In this document: positions 44,441 to 54,700 of the stretch, in pieces
How the letters are laid out: each line of letters starts with the position of its first letter
How positions within the stretch are numbered: position 1 is the first letter of the stretch
Source: Luteibacter sp. UNCMF331Sha3.1
GTDB taxonomy: Bacteria > Pseudomonadota > Gammaproteobacteria > Xanthomonadales > Rhodanobacteraceae
NCBI RefSeq assembly: GCF_900109915.1
Contig: NZ_FOBU01000001.1
Coordinates: forward strand, 430,558 to 494,557
Direction of reading: 5' to 3'
DNA length: 64,000 bases
Made by a program: the position numbers and the translations under genes
Notes under the pieces: model-generated
Told to the model about the DNA's origin: nothing
What the model saw: the letters and a program-made list of their open reading frames with translations, nothing else
Databases searched by the model: none

Positions 44441-45676
44441 ATGCCTCTCCCGCGAGAACAATATGCCTTTCTTTCCCAGAGTATCTACGATCCCCTGACC
44501 GTAGAGAGTGAACTTACGAGCGACACACGTAGCTTCGTCGTTAGATATGTCTCGCCGCCGTCGACGACCAACTATCGCGGTGCTGTAGTGCAGGACTCCG
44601 CGACAAACCAGCTAGTTGTGGTCAACAAGGGCACCGATCCTGCCGATATCCATGATCTCGTCGCCGATCTCGGCATGGGCATGATGGGTGCACCCACACA
44701 ATGGCCCGAAGCGGCGAACACGATGCGCGAAGCACTTCGTATCGCGAAGGCAGACCATCTTCCATCCAGCTATATCAGCATCACCGGTCACTCCCTCGGC
44801 GGCGCTCTTGCGCAGCTGCAAGCGAGCCTGCCCGAAGCGGCCGGCATCCATGCGGAAACCTTCAACGCCTATGGCGCTCGCGCCATGGCGGAATCACTGA
44901 GCCGCATTCAGCCCCTCGACGTTGAGTCGGCGACACACCGCGTAGTAAACCACCGCATGCACCACGACCCAGTCTCTCGCCCGTCGAGGCACATTGGCGA
45001 AAAGGTGCATTACATGGATTATCACGACTACCAGAACCATACGCCGGGGAGCGTAGCGCCCCTCGGCGAGGCCCGAGCCCTCGCCGCGGCACACGGTATT
45101 GGCAACTTTTGGGATAAGGGTCTCAATCGGCCCGGTGCGGTGTTCGCGCAGAACTATTTCCCCGAATTCGAGAAGGAGCGCAAGCAGCGTCCCAGTCGAC
45201 CTCTGGAGCATCTGCCACCTGGCGTACCGCTCGACCTGTCGGCACCGTGGAATCTATTGGGCGAACACCAGCGAGGACCGTTGTCACCCGCTGCGGCGAC
45301 GGCACTTGGCGCCACTGCGCCCGACCGCAACGGCGTGGAACTACTCGGCCGCGATACGCAGGCGCTCTACGGCGCCCTGCAGGACCGCGTCCCCGACGCC
45401 GGCCCGAAGCGACTCATGCAGTTCACCGCGACATGCCATGAGAACGGGATCACCGCCTGCAATCTCGACCGGGTGCATCTCAACGAGGAGCGCATGACGA
45501 TCGAGTTTCACGGCAAGAGCTGGCTGGCGACGCCCGCCGTCATCGATCTGGCCCGACAGGCACCCGAACCTGGGCAGTCGATGCAGCAGATACGGCAGGT
45601 CGACCAGCAGCAGATGGAAATCTCTCGGCAGATCGCGCAGTCGGCGCAGCTCGCCCAGCAGGGGCCGGTACGATGA
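44441..45676 (+). CDS. Class-3 lipase-type candidate T4SS effector with XVIPCD-like tail
   Basis: 411 residues, no signal peptide. The alpha/beta-hydrolase part (about 1-270) has NKGTDP near residue 65, a GMGMMGAPTQW loop and the nucleophile elbow ITGHSLGGALAQLQ with S118; a His-rich stretch (GEKVHYMDYHDYQNH) may supply the catalytic His. The C-terminal 120 residues contain LYGALQDRVPDAGPKRL and LDRVHLNEERMTIEF and end in a Gln-rich tail (QVDQQQMEISRQIAQ), resembling the XVIPCD secretion signal recognised by VirD4. Cytosolic synthesis plus this tail fits a phospholipase delivered to rival bacteria. AAGGA precedes the ATG. Confidence 0.75.
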   Translation: MPLPREQYAFLSQSIYDPLTVESELTSDTRSFVVRYVSPPSTTNYRGAVVQDSATNQLVVVNKGTDPADIHDLVADLGMGMMGAPTQWPEAANTMREALRIAKADHLPSSYISITGHSLGGALAQLQASLPEAAGIHAETFNAYGARAMAESLSRIQPLDVESATHRVVNHRMHHDPVSRPSRHIGEKVHYMDYHDYQNHTPGSVAPLGEARALAAAHGIGNFWDKGLNRPGAVFAQNYFPEFEKERKQRPSRPLEHLPPGVPLDLSAPWNLLGEHQRGPLSPAAATALGATAPDRNGVELLGRDTQALYGALQDRVPDAGPKRLMQFTATCHENGITACNLDRVHLNEERMTIEFHGKSWLATPAVIDLARQAPEPGQSMQQIRQVDQQQMEISRQIAQSAQLAQQGPVR

Positions 45677-46557
45677 AGTGGCCTTTCTTCACGCATGACG
45701 ACAGCAGCCAGCGTATTGCCCGGTACGAGACGCGGGCCGTGGATCTCATCGGCCTGCGCCGTCACCTACCCGCCATGCGAACGACAGCGGACGAACTGGC
45801 ACACAGTACCACTCACTTCCAGATCGAGGAGTGCAAGGCGTTCGTGCTGTATTCGATGCAGGGGCTGGCGGCCCTGGGCGATCTGCACTTGGCCGCCATG
45901 GCCGATCTCGAACAGGGACGCCATTTCGGCGCCATGGTCCTGGCGAAGGAAAGCATCCGGCTGGCGGTGGACACGATCTACGTGCTCTGCGATCCGGAGG
46001 CGGACCGGCTGGAGTCGCTGGTGCGCCGACACCTCGACGCGCAGCGCGAGCGGGTTTCCCGCTGGCACCATGCTTTTCCGGACGATGCCCAGCCCGGGCC
46101 GTGGCTCGCGCGACTGGACGCTCGCTGTCGCCTGTCGCCCTTCTATGACCGAGCGGCCGAATGGCCGACGCTTACCTCGCGAGCGGCATCCGTCGGCCTC
46201 GATTCATGGGTTCACCCCATCCTCTCGAAGACGAGCGACGCGGGCGAGATGGCGACGGAGCAGTTCATCGACGCGCTGGATTCCGGGCGCATCCCCGAGC
46301 CCGAGCGATCGTCGGCCGACACCTATCGCAGGGCGCGAGGCCTGTCCGACACCCTCTATACCGAAGCGGTGGCGTTGAACCTGTTTGCTCACGTGCTCCA
46401 CCAGTTCGCCGTGTGCGTGAACGACACCGTTGCGATCACCGTCGCAGAATCCGCGAAGGAACGCATGCTCAGCCTCATCGGCGAGCATGATCGGCTCGGC
46501 GAGGCGCACCTCAACGACACCAACGTGTACGTGGCAGTTCGCTCCACGCCGTCCTGA
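45673..46557 (+). CDS. Uncharacterised protein coupled to the lipase gene
   Basis: 294 residues, mainly alpha-helical, without signal peptide or membrane segments. Its ATG overlaps the lipase stop (ATGA), so the two are translationally coupled. Visible features are HFQIEECKAFVLYSMQGLAAL, HFGAMVLAKESIRLAVDTIYVLCDPE and an HRAR-type basic stretch. I do not recognise a family with confidence; the helical Arg/His/Glu pattern loosely recalls DUF5677-type proteins. A cytosolic adaptor, chaperone or second immunity protein are all possible. It is convergent with chpC, 12 bp away. Confidence 0.55.
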   Translation: MKWPFFTHDDSSQRIARYETRAVDLIGLRRHLPAMRTTADELAHSTTHFQIEECKAFVLYSMQGLAALGDLHLAAMADLEQGRHFGAMVLAKESIRLAVDTIYVLCDPEADRLESLVRRHLDAQRERVSRWHHAFPDDAQPGPWLARLDARCRLSPFYDRAAEWPTLTSRAASVGLDSWVHPILSKTSDAGEMATEQFIDALDSGRIPEPERSSADTYRRARGLSDTLYTEAVALNLFAHVLHQFAVCVNDTVAITVAESAKERMLSLIGEHDRLGEAHLNDTNVYVAVRSTPS

Positions 46558-46569
46558 CGATCGTCGCCG

Positions 46570-47040
46570 TCAGGCTTCGGCGAGCATGTCCACCAGCGTG
46601 CTCTCGAGTTCCTCGAGATCCGGGATCACCGCCGTATCGTCGCGCACCAGCACGCGGGCACGCACACCGAACGGCAGTTCGTGCCCGTCGTGCGTGGGCA
46701 GCAGAAGCTCGGCGTTGAGCGTGGTCAGCTTCGGGAAGCCATGCGTGAGCACCGCGACATAGGGCATGTCGGGGTGCTGCCCCACCGCCTTGAGCACGGC
46801 CACGCGCGAGGCCTGCGCCGGCGCGTCGTCCGGCAGGCTGGCGACGTGGTCGAAGCTCACCAGCGGAATGCGCCAGCCGCGCCACGCGATGCGACCGAGC
46901 AGCCACGACGGCGCATCGGCGACCGGTTCGACGCCGGCGAGCGTGATGACTTCCGCCACCGCCGCATTGGGCAGCAGCAGGCGCACGCCGCCGCTGGGAA
47001 TCAGGACGCAGCGGATTTCGCGCGGTAACGGCTCGCTCAT
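46570..47040 (-). CDS. chpC: ChpC, CheW-type adaptor of the Pil-Chp system
   Basis: 156 residues, a CheW-like beta-barrel domain: IPSGGVRLLLPNAAVAEVITL, PSWLLGRIAWRGWRIPLVSFD, and VLVRDDTAVIPDLE. ChpC links additional receptors to the ChpA kinase that controls type IV pilus twitching. It is the last gene of the chp operon and its ATG overlaps the chpB stop (ATGA). It is convergent with the accessory gene ending at 46557. Confidence 0.88.
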   Translation of the reverse strand: MSEPLPREIRCVLIPSGGVRLLLPNAAVAEVITLAGVEPVADAPSWLLGRIAWRGWRIPLVSFDHVASLPDDAPAQASRVAVLKAVGQHPDMPYVAVLTHGFPKLTTLNAELLLPTHDGHELPFGVRARVLVRDDTAVIPDLEELESTLVDMLAEA

Positions 47041-48746
47041 GGGAATTCCTCGATCAGTTTCTGCGCCAGGGTGCGCGGGTCCCCGGCGAATCCGGCGACG
47101 CGCTCCTCGCGGATCCCGGTCACCATCTGCCCTGCTTCGAGCTCGGGCGCGACGGTTTCGACCCAGACCCGGCCGCCGGCGTCGTAGATCGCCTGCGAGC
47201 CCGCCACGGCGTCGTTACCGCGGCCGGCGAAGACGATCGCCAGCGCATCGCTGCCGAACCCACCGGCCAGCGTGCTGAAGATGCCGTCGATCGACGGGCC
47301 GGCCGAACTGGACGCGCTGCCGTCGTCGCGCACGGTCACGCTGCCGTCGCGGCGGACCTGCACGTGCGAACCGCGCGGCACGATCAGGCAATCGCCGTGA
47401 TCGACGTGGCTGCGATCGTTCGCGACCCTGCCGCGGCCGAGGCGCGCGGCGAACGCCGCGGTGTCACCGTCGTGATGGGCGGCCACGAGCAACACGCCCG
47501 GCACGCGGGCCGGCAAGGCGGCGAGGAAAGCCGCGATGGATGCCTCGCTTTCCATCGTGCCGCCAAGGGCGATCACACGACGCACCGCACGCGGCGCGTC
47601 GCCGAGGAACATTTCGTGCGCGAAGTCGCCATCCGTACGTGGCGCGACGGCTTCTTCGATCGACACGAGCTCCAGCGACAGGCCGGCTTCCAGACCATGC
47701 GTGCCGTCGTCGACGACATCGTGGGCGAGGTATTCGACGGCGCTCAGCGTCTCGATACCGAACGCGGCAGGCTCCGCGCGCGACACGGGCTGGACGATCA
47801 CGGCGTCGTGGTCGAGCAGGTCCCATTCCGGCACCGGCGGCGGTACGTACTCGGTCGCCCGGTGCTCGATCTCGAGCGACGGCGTGTCGTCGGCGGGCAC
47901 CGCCGGAGCGTCGTCCATCGAAGCCAGGCTGAACTGGCTGACGTCGAACTCGCGTTCGACGGCCACGGGCGCGACGACGTCGTCCTCGATGACCTCGAAT
48001 CCCGAAAGATCGAGCGAGGCCAGTTCGGTGAGCTCCACGGGCGTGGACGGCACGCCGTCGATGCCGTCGTCGTCGAGCGGGCCGGAACCCGTGTCGGCGA
48101 GGAGCGCTTCGAGCTCGGCGGCGAGTTCGACGGGATCCGCCTCGCCAGCCTCGTCGTCTTCCAGCTGCAACGCGGTGGAGAAATTCAGGTCGTCGATGCG
48201 ATCGGCGTCGATACCCGACACTTCGTCGAACGCCGTGTCCGGCGTTTCCTCGACGGGCATCGGCGTCTCGGGATACCCATGGCTACCGGTGATCGCCAGA
48301 TCGTCGACGATCGGTTCGGCGAAGGCTTCTTCGGCGGGCGCCGCCACGCCGGCGATGGCCGCGACGCGCGGCTCGATCGCACGTGCGTCGTCCGGACGCG
48401 GAGGATCGAGCGCGATCTCGCCGACGAGCTTGGCGGCCAGATGGCGCGCCCAGCGGGCGCGATCCCAGCCCTCCAGCTTGCGGCTGGCATCGGCGTCGTT
48501 GAAGACGAGCCGCGGATGCCCGCCTTCCACCGTGTCGTAGAGACGATCGAGGTCCTCGTCGCCGGGATTGTCCAGATCCACGACCACGACGTCGGCCGAC
48601 GAGCCGACCAGCTCGGCCGGCGCGAACGTGCGCAGGTCCGCCTCGTAGACGATCCGCGCGCCCTGCGCGACGAGCGCCTCGCGCAGGTGCGCCGAAAGCG
48701 CCTCGTCGTCGAATAGCAGCGCGACCGTCGCCTGCCGGTCACCCAT
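47037..48746 (-). CDS. chpB: ChpB-like methylesterase, probably inactive
   Basis: 569 residues. An N-terminal receiver-like domain (LFDDEALSAHLREAL, VVVVDLDNPGDEDLD) and a long acidic, low-complexity middle (about 115-370) precede a CheB-type C-terminal domain (about 380-569). The active-site positions differ: the loop that carries the catalytic Ser in CheB (GxSxGG) reads ALGGTMESEAS. The His region (VAAHHDGDT) and the Asp region (FAGRGNDAV) persist. Loss of the nucleophile argues for a structural or regulatory role. It overlaps chpA by 8 bp and chpC by 4 bp. Confidence 0.8.
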   Translation of the reverse strand: MGDRQATVALLFDDEALSAHLREALVAQGARIVYEADLRTFAPAELVGSSADVVVVDLDNPGDEDLDRLYDTVEGGHPRLVFNDADASRKLEGWDRARWARHLAAKLVGEIALDPPRPDDARAIEPRVAAIAGVAAPAEEAFAEPIVDDLAITGSHGYPETPMPVEETPDTAFDEVSGIDADRIDDLNFSTALQLEDDEAGEADPVELAAELEALLADTGSGPLDDDGIDGVPSTPVELTELASLDLSGFEVIEDDVVAPVAVEREFDVSQFSLASMDDAPAVPADDTPSLEIEHRATEYVPPPVPEWDLLDHDAVIVQPVSRAEPAAFGIETLSAVEYLAHDVVDDGTHGLEAGLSLELVSIEEAVAPRTDGDFAHEMFLGDAPRAVRRVIALGGTMESEASIAAFLAALPARVPGVLLVAAHHDGDTAAFAARLGRGRVANDRSHVDHGDCLIVPRGSHVQVRRDGSVTVRDDGSASSSAGPSIDGIFSTLAGGFGSDALAIVFAGRGNDAVAGSQAIYDAGGRVWVETVAPELEAGQMVTGIREERVAGFAGDPRTLAQKLIEEFP

Positions 48747-51700
48747 GGTGGACTCCGAGCACGTCGTTGATCTGCACGATGAGGTCGTTCTCCTGGTACG
48801 GCTTGCCGATGTAACGGTCGACGCCGATGTCGAACGCGCGCTGGCGATGCTTGTCGCCGGTACGCGACGTGATCATGATGATCGGCACGCCGGCCAGGCG
48901 CTCGTCGGCCTTCATCAGCGTGGCGAGCTCGTAGCCGTCCATGCGCGGCATCTCGATGTCGAGCAGCATCAGGTCGGGCACGCGTTCGTTGAGCTTCTCG
49001 ATCGCATCCACGCCATCCTTCGCCGTCATCACCTCGAACTCGTGGCGTTCCAGCACGCGGCCGGTGACCTTGCGCATGGTGATGGAATCGTCCACCACCA
49101 TCACGAGCGGCTTGACGCGAACTTCGTCCTGCGCGCGCGGCGCATGCGGAACCAGCGCCTCGGCTTCGAACGCGCGGCGGGCCACGCCGTGGCGCACCAG
49201 CGGCGCGAGGTCGAGAATCATCAGCACCGAACCGTCGCCCATGATCGTCGCGCCGAGGATGCCCGGCACCGAGCTGACCTGCGGGCCGACCGGCTTGACC
49301 ACGATTTCGCGCGAGCCGAGCACGGCGTCCACGCGGATCGCGGCGCGCAGGTCGCCCGAACGGGCGAGCAGCAGCGGCACGTCGCCTTCGTCCGGCGACG
49401 ACACCACGTGCACGCCGAGGAGCTGCGGCAGATCGTGGATGTCGTAGTCCTCGCCGGCGTATTCGAAGCTGGGTGCCTCGTCGGCCATGCGATGGGCGAG
49501 CTCGTTCGGCTCGACGCGGGCCACGCCGTGCACCGACGTCATCGGGATGGCGAAGTTCGTCTCGCCGATGCGCACGATCAGCGCCTGCGTCACCGCGAGC
49601 GTGAATGGCAGGCGCATCACGAACGTGGTGCCCGCACCCTGCTGCGATTCGATGCCCAGCGTGCCACCGAGCTGTTTGATCTCGTTGGCGACGACGTCCA
49701 TGCCCACGCCGCGGCCGGCCACCTGGGTAACCTTCTCGGCGGTCGAGAAGCCAGGCACCTGCGTCAGCTGGTAGATCTGGTCGTCGGACACGCGCGCATC
49801 GGGACGCAGCAGGCCGCGCTCGATCGCCTTGGCGCGGATCGCGTCGCGATCCATGCCCGCACCGTCGTCGGACAGACGCACCACGACCTCGGTCGCTTCG
49901 CGGGCCACCTGGATCCGCACGGTGCCTTCGGGATTCTTGCCCGCGGCCTCGCGCGTCGACGGCGACTCGATGCCGTGCGCCACGGCGTTGCGCAACATGT
50001 GCTCGAACGGCGCCTTGATGCGGTCGAGCATGTTGCGGTCCATTTCGCCGTTGGCACCCTCGACCACGAGCTGGGCACGCTTGCCCACGTCCGAGGCCGC
50101 CTGGCGCAACGTACGACGGAGGTTCGGCACCATCGCGTCGAACGGCAGCATGCGCGTCTGCATGAGACCTTCCTGCAGTTCCGCGTTGACCTTCTGCTGC
50201 TGGAGCAGGAGGTTCTCGGACTGACGGGTCAGCTCGTCCAGGATGGTCTGCAGCGAGACCAGATCGGAGACGGACTCGGCGAGCGCACGCGAGTACTGCT
50301 GCAACTGCGAGAAGCGGTCGAGCTCCAGCGGATCGAAGCTCGTGGCACCCGTGTCGCGATGCTCCTGGTGGTAGCGCGCGATGATCTGCGCTTCGGTTTC
50401 GATTTCCAGCATGCGCAGCTGGCTGCGCAGGCGGCTCACCGTCTGCTCGTGCTCGGTGAGCGCGGAGCGGAAGCTCGCCGTCTGCTGTTCCAGGCGCGAA
50501 CGGTAGATCGACACCTCGCCCGCGTGGTTCACGAGCGTGTCGAGCATGTCCGCGCGGACGCGGATCTGTTCCTGCGACGCGCGCTGGAGTTCTTCTTCCT
50601 CGAACTCCGGCAACAGATCCGGCAGCTCGCGATCGAGTACCGGCGGCTCCGGCTCGGCGTGCGCTTCGATGGCCGGCGCGGGCACGACGATGGCGGCTTC
50701 GCGCTCTTCGCGATACGCCTCGGCGGTGAGGGTGTCCGGTGCGATCGGCACGCCCGTGAGGCGCGCGAATGGCTCGATGTCCGCTTCGACGAGGCCGATG
50801 GCCCGGCCCTGCGCGATGCTCTGGATCATGCCGTGCAGGCGATCGAAACCGACCTCCATGGCTTCGATGGCCGCACGGTCGCTCTCGCGCTGGCCACCGG
50901 CCACGGCGTCGAGCAACGCTTCCATCGCGTGCGAGAGGTCGCCAACCGCGGCCATGCCCGCCATGCGCGCACTGCCCTTGAGCGTGTGCAGATCGCGCTG
51001 GAGGGCGGCGACGTGCTCGGACTGCTCCGGCTCGATGCGCCAGGACGCCAGTGCGGCGTCCGCGTGATCGAGGATCTCGCGACCTTCCTCGATGAAGACC
51101 TCGAGAAGGTCCGCGTCGATATCGGCGTAAGGCGACAGCTCGGGTACGAGCGCGGCGACGGGCTCGTCGATCGGCGTGTGCACCGGTTCGGCGACGGGTT
51201 CGTGCGACTGGTCCTCGATGACGACGGGCTCGTCGTCGAACGCGGCGTCGGTCGCGATCGCCGCGTCGGCGCCGACTTCGGCGCCGACTTCGGCTTCGGC
51301 TTCGGCTTCGGCTTCGGCTTCGGCTTCGGCTTCGGCTTCGGCTTCGGCTTCGGCTTCGGCTTCGGCTTCGGCTTCGGCTTCGGCTTCGGCTTCGGCTTCG
51401 GCTTCGGCTTCGGCTTCGGCTTCGGCTTCGGCTTCGGCTTCGGCTTCGGCTTCGGCGGCGTCGTCGTCGTCGGACATCGATTCCGTTCCGACGAGCTCGT
51501 CCGCGAGGAAGCCTTCCTCTTCGGAGACGGTCTCGTCGATCGGCGCTTCGTCGACACGCGGTTCGACCAGGCCGTCCTCGACATACAGGACATCACCGTC
51601 GTGGGACATCGGCTGCGGCAAGGCAGACTGTTCCACCGCCGTCGCCTCGCCTTCGATCTCGCCGACGAGAGCGCGCCAGGCGGCCTCCTCGCTCGGATCG

Positions 51701-54700
51701 TAGTTGAGGATCGGCTTGACCTCGCCTTCCGGCTTGTCGATCTCGAAACGCTCGAACGATGCGAGGAGTTCCGCCGTGAGATCGTCGGTGGAGGCGATCG
51801 GTTCCACGGCGGACAGGTCGATGACCGGTAGTTCGTGGGTCGCGTCGTCCAGTTCGTCGTCGGACGGCTCGGCATCCTCTGCGGCCTCCTCCATCGTCGA
51901 CTCCGCCGTCGACGCCACGACCGGTTCGTCGGCCGTTTCCACGACGGGCTCGTCGATGGTTTCCGGGAGCCACGCCTCGGCCATGTCGGCCGGCACGTCG
52001 TCTTCCGGCTCGATGGCTTCCGGCTCGATGGCTTCCGGCTCGTTCGCTTCCGGCGCGATGGCTTCCGGTGCCGCGGCTTCTTCCGCGAAGACGTCCGGCG
52101 TCGCGTCGAGCGACGGTTCGTCCTCCGGCAGCACGGGATCGGGCTCGTAAAGAATATGGGCGACCGTCGCTTCCGGCTGCGCATCGCGCAGCGCGGCGAT
52201 GCGTGCCGCGAGCGCGGCGACATCGGGAACGCGCGGATCCGGCGTGTCGAAGAGCGCCATCACGTGGTCGACGAGGTCCGCGGCATCCGTCAGCACGGCG
52301 ACGCCATCGGGGCCGAGCGGCAGGCCGGTCGCGCGCACGCGCTTGATCAGGCCCTCGAGCGGCGCCAGCACCTGGATGAGCACCGGAATGTCGACCATGC
52401 CGATGGCGCCGTGCAGCGTGTGCACGGCACGGAGCAGGCCATCGTCGACGGGCAGCTCTTCTTCGTCGGCACGCGCGAGATGCGCGCGGATGACATTGAG
52501 GTACTGCGCGACTTCCGTGCGCAGGATGTCGAGCAGCACGGCGTCGACCGGCGGCAGCGACGGGGCGGTGAACACCGGCTCGGCAGCCGCGGCGTCGACC
52601 GCCGCGACGTCCGCGCCATCGACGTCGTCGCTCGCGTCGACCGACGCGTCCGCTGCGACGTCGGCGGCGGATTCGGCCACCGGCTGACCATAGGCGGCGA
52701 AACCCGCCGTCGGCACGGCCGCGATCGTATCGCGCGGCACGCGACGCTTGACCTTGCTGCGCACGCGATGGATCGAATGACGGGCGACGTCTTCGACGAA
52801 CGCGGTGTCGCCCATGGCGAGGCGATCGGCCGTCTCCATGATCGCGGCGATCGGTGCCGCCGGGGTGGCGTCGCCTTCGAGCGCCGCCTTCAGCTGCGGC
52901 AGCGCGTCCACGGCGTGGCGCACGAGCGCCTGCACGCCGTCGTGCGGCGCGATGGTGCCGTCGAGCACGCGGTTGAGCATGTTCTCGACCTTCCAGGCGA
53001 ACTCGCCCAGCAGGCGTGCTCCAACCAGGCGGCCGGAGCCCTTGAGGGTGTGGAACGAGCGACGGATCGGCACGAGCGCGTCGCTCCGCTCCGGCTCGGC
53101 GAGCCAGTGGCCCAGCGCGGTGCGCAGGTTGCCGATCTCTTCCTCGGTCTCCTCGAGGAAGATCTCGCGGATCTCGTCGTCGATGCCGTCCACGGTGATC
53201 TGGAAGCCCGCGAACTCGGCCATGCCGGCGCCGCCGACTTCCTGCTCGACTTCTTCTTCGATCTCGATCCAGTCGTCGTCGGCATCCGGTCCGGAAACGT
53301 CGGCGACGGCAAGCGGCTCCTCGGCGGCGGAAGCCTCCACGGGCGGCTCGTCCACGAGGTCGAACGTCTCGGCGAAGCTCGACACCGTCTCGCCCGCGTC
53401 CGCGCTGGTCGACGGCACCGCGATGTGCGCGATGGCCTCGGCTTCGATCTCGTCGAGCGCGATCTGGCCGAGTGCTTCGCCGTCCTCGTCGTGAGCGACC
53501 TCCTCGTCCACCGGCACGGGCCAGTAGCCGAGCTCGGCCAGGCTCTGCTGCGTCACGTCGAGGATGTGCTCCAGACCGCCGCGATGTTCGCGCGCCGCCT
53601 CGAGGTAGTACTCGAGCGCGGCGAGCGCGTCGGCGAGGCGGTCCATCTGCGTGCCGTTGGGCACGCGGCGGTCGCCGAGCAGTTCGCGATGGATGAACAG
53701 GCCGATGCCATCGGCCAGTTCGGCCGGACGACCGGCACCCAGCATGCGCATCGCGCCGCCGATCTCGGCCATCAATTCGGGCGTGCCCGCCAGCTGTTCG
53801 TGGTCCCACGACGATTCGACGAAGCCGACGATCGCATCCTTCACCCTGGAGGTGTTGGCGGTCGCCTCGCGCATCAGCGTCGAGAGAATGTGGCGTGCTT
53901 CGCTCCGGGGCAGCGGCGACGGACCGAGGTCCGCCGGTTGCATGTGTTCGCCTTCGGCGCCCAGGCGTTCGATATGGTCGTCAAGGGACGCTTCGACGTA
54001 GAGCAGCGCGCCGGCGACGTCCAGCAGCGACTCTTCGTCGGGATCGCGCGTGCCCGTGGCGATCTCGCCGAGGATCCGGCGCTGTTCGCCGACCACGCGG
54101 CGCGGCACGCCGAGCGCGAGCATGCCCAGCGTGTCGCCGACGCGATCCAGCACGTCGGTCTGCGCGCCGAGCTGGGCGGGATCGCCGTCCGGCCGGCGCA
54201 GGAACAGGTCGAGGGCTTCCTTCACCCGCAACAGGTCGTCCTTGATCGCGGCGGACACGGTATCGAGCAACGCGCGGTTGTGGCCCGACATCGATCCACG
54301 TGCATGCTCGACTTCGGCCGCCTGCGGCAGCAGGCCGTCGAGGCGATAGGTTTCCCGCAGTTCCTCGATGCGCTCGCTGCCCGGCTTGGCCTGCGCGGCG
54401 TAGTACAGGAGCTTGCGTGCGAGTTCGTCGGAGTCGCCGCTGAGCAGTGCGTCTTCGCCGCCGTCCACGAGTTCGCGAATGGAGCGATCGACACGGCCGA
54501 TCAGCTGGCGCACGTCCTTCTCGTGCGCGCGCAGCACGCCGCGCTCGAGGCCTTCGAGCACGCCTGCGGCGATCCACCACAGGCGACGGCCCGCAATGGT
54601 GTAACAACGCGCGGCCAGGCTATCGAGCGTGGCACGCATGCCGAGGAGCTGGCGCTCGTTGCCCTGCCCGCGGAACCATGCCAGCAACTGCTGCTGGAAG

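Noticed and set aside
41131-46557. Complete type IV secretion or conjugation locus
   Set aside because: Only the coupling ATPase is present. No virB, relaxase, integrase or att-like repeats were found in the window.
51289-51456. CRISPR array or satellite outside genes
   Set aside because: The repeat is a simple 6-bp unit without spacers and is in frame within chpA.
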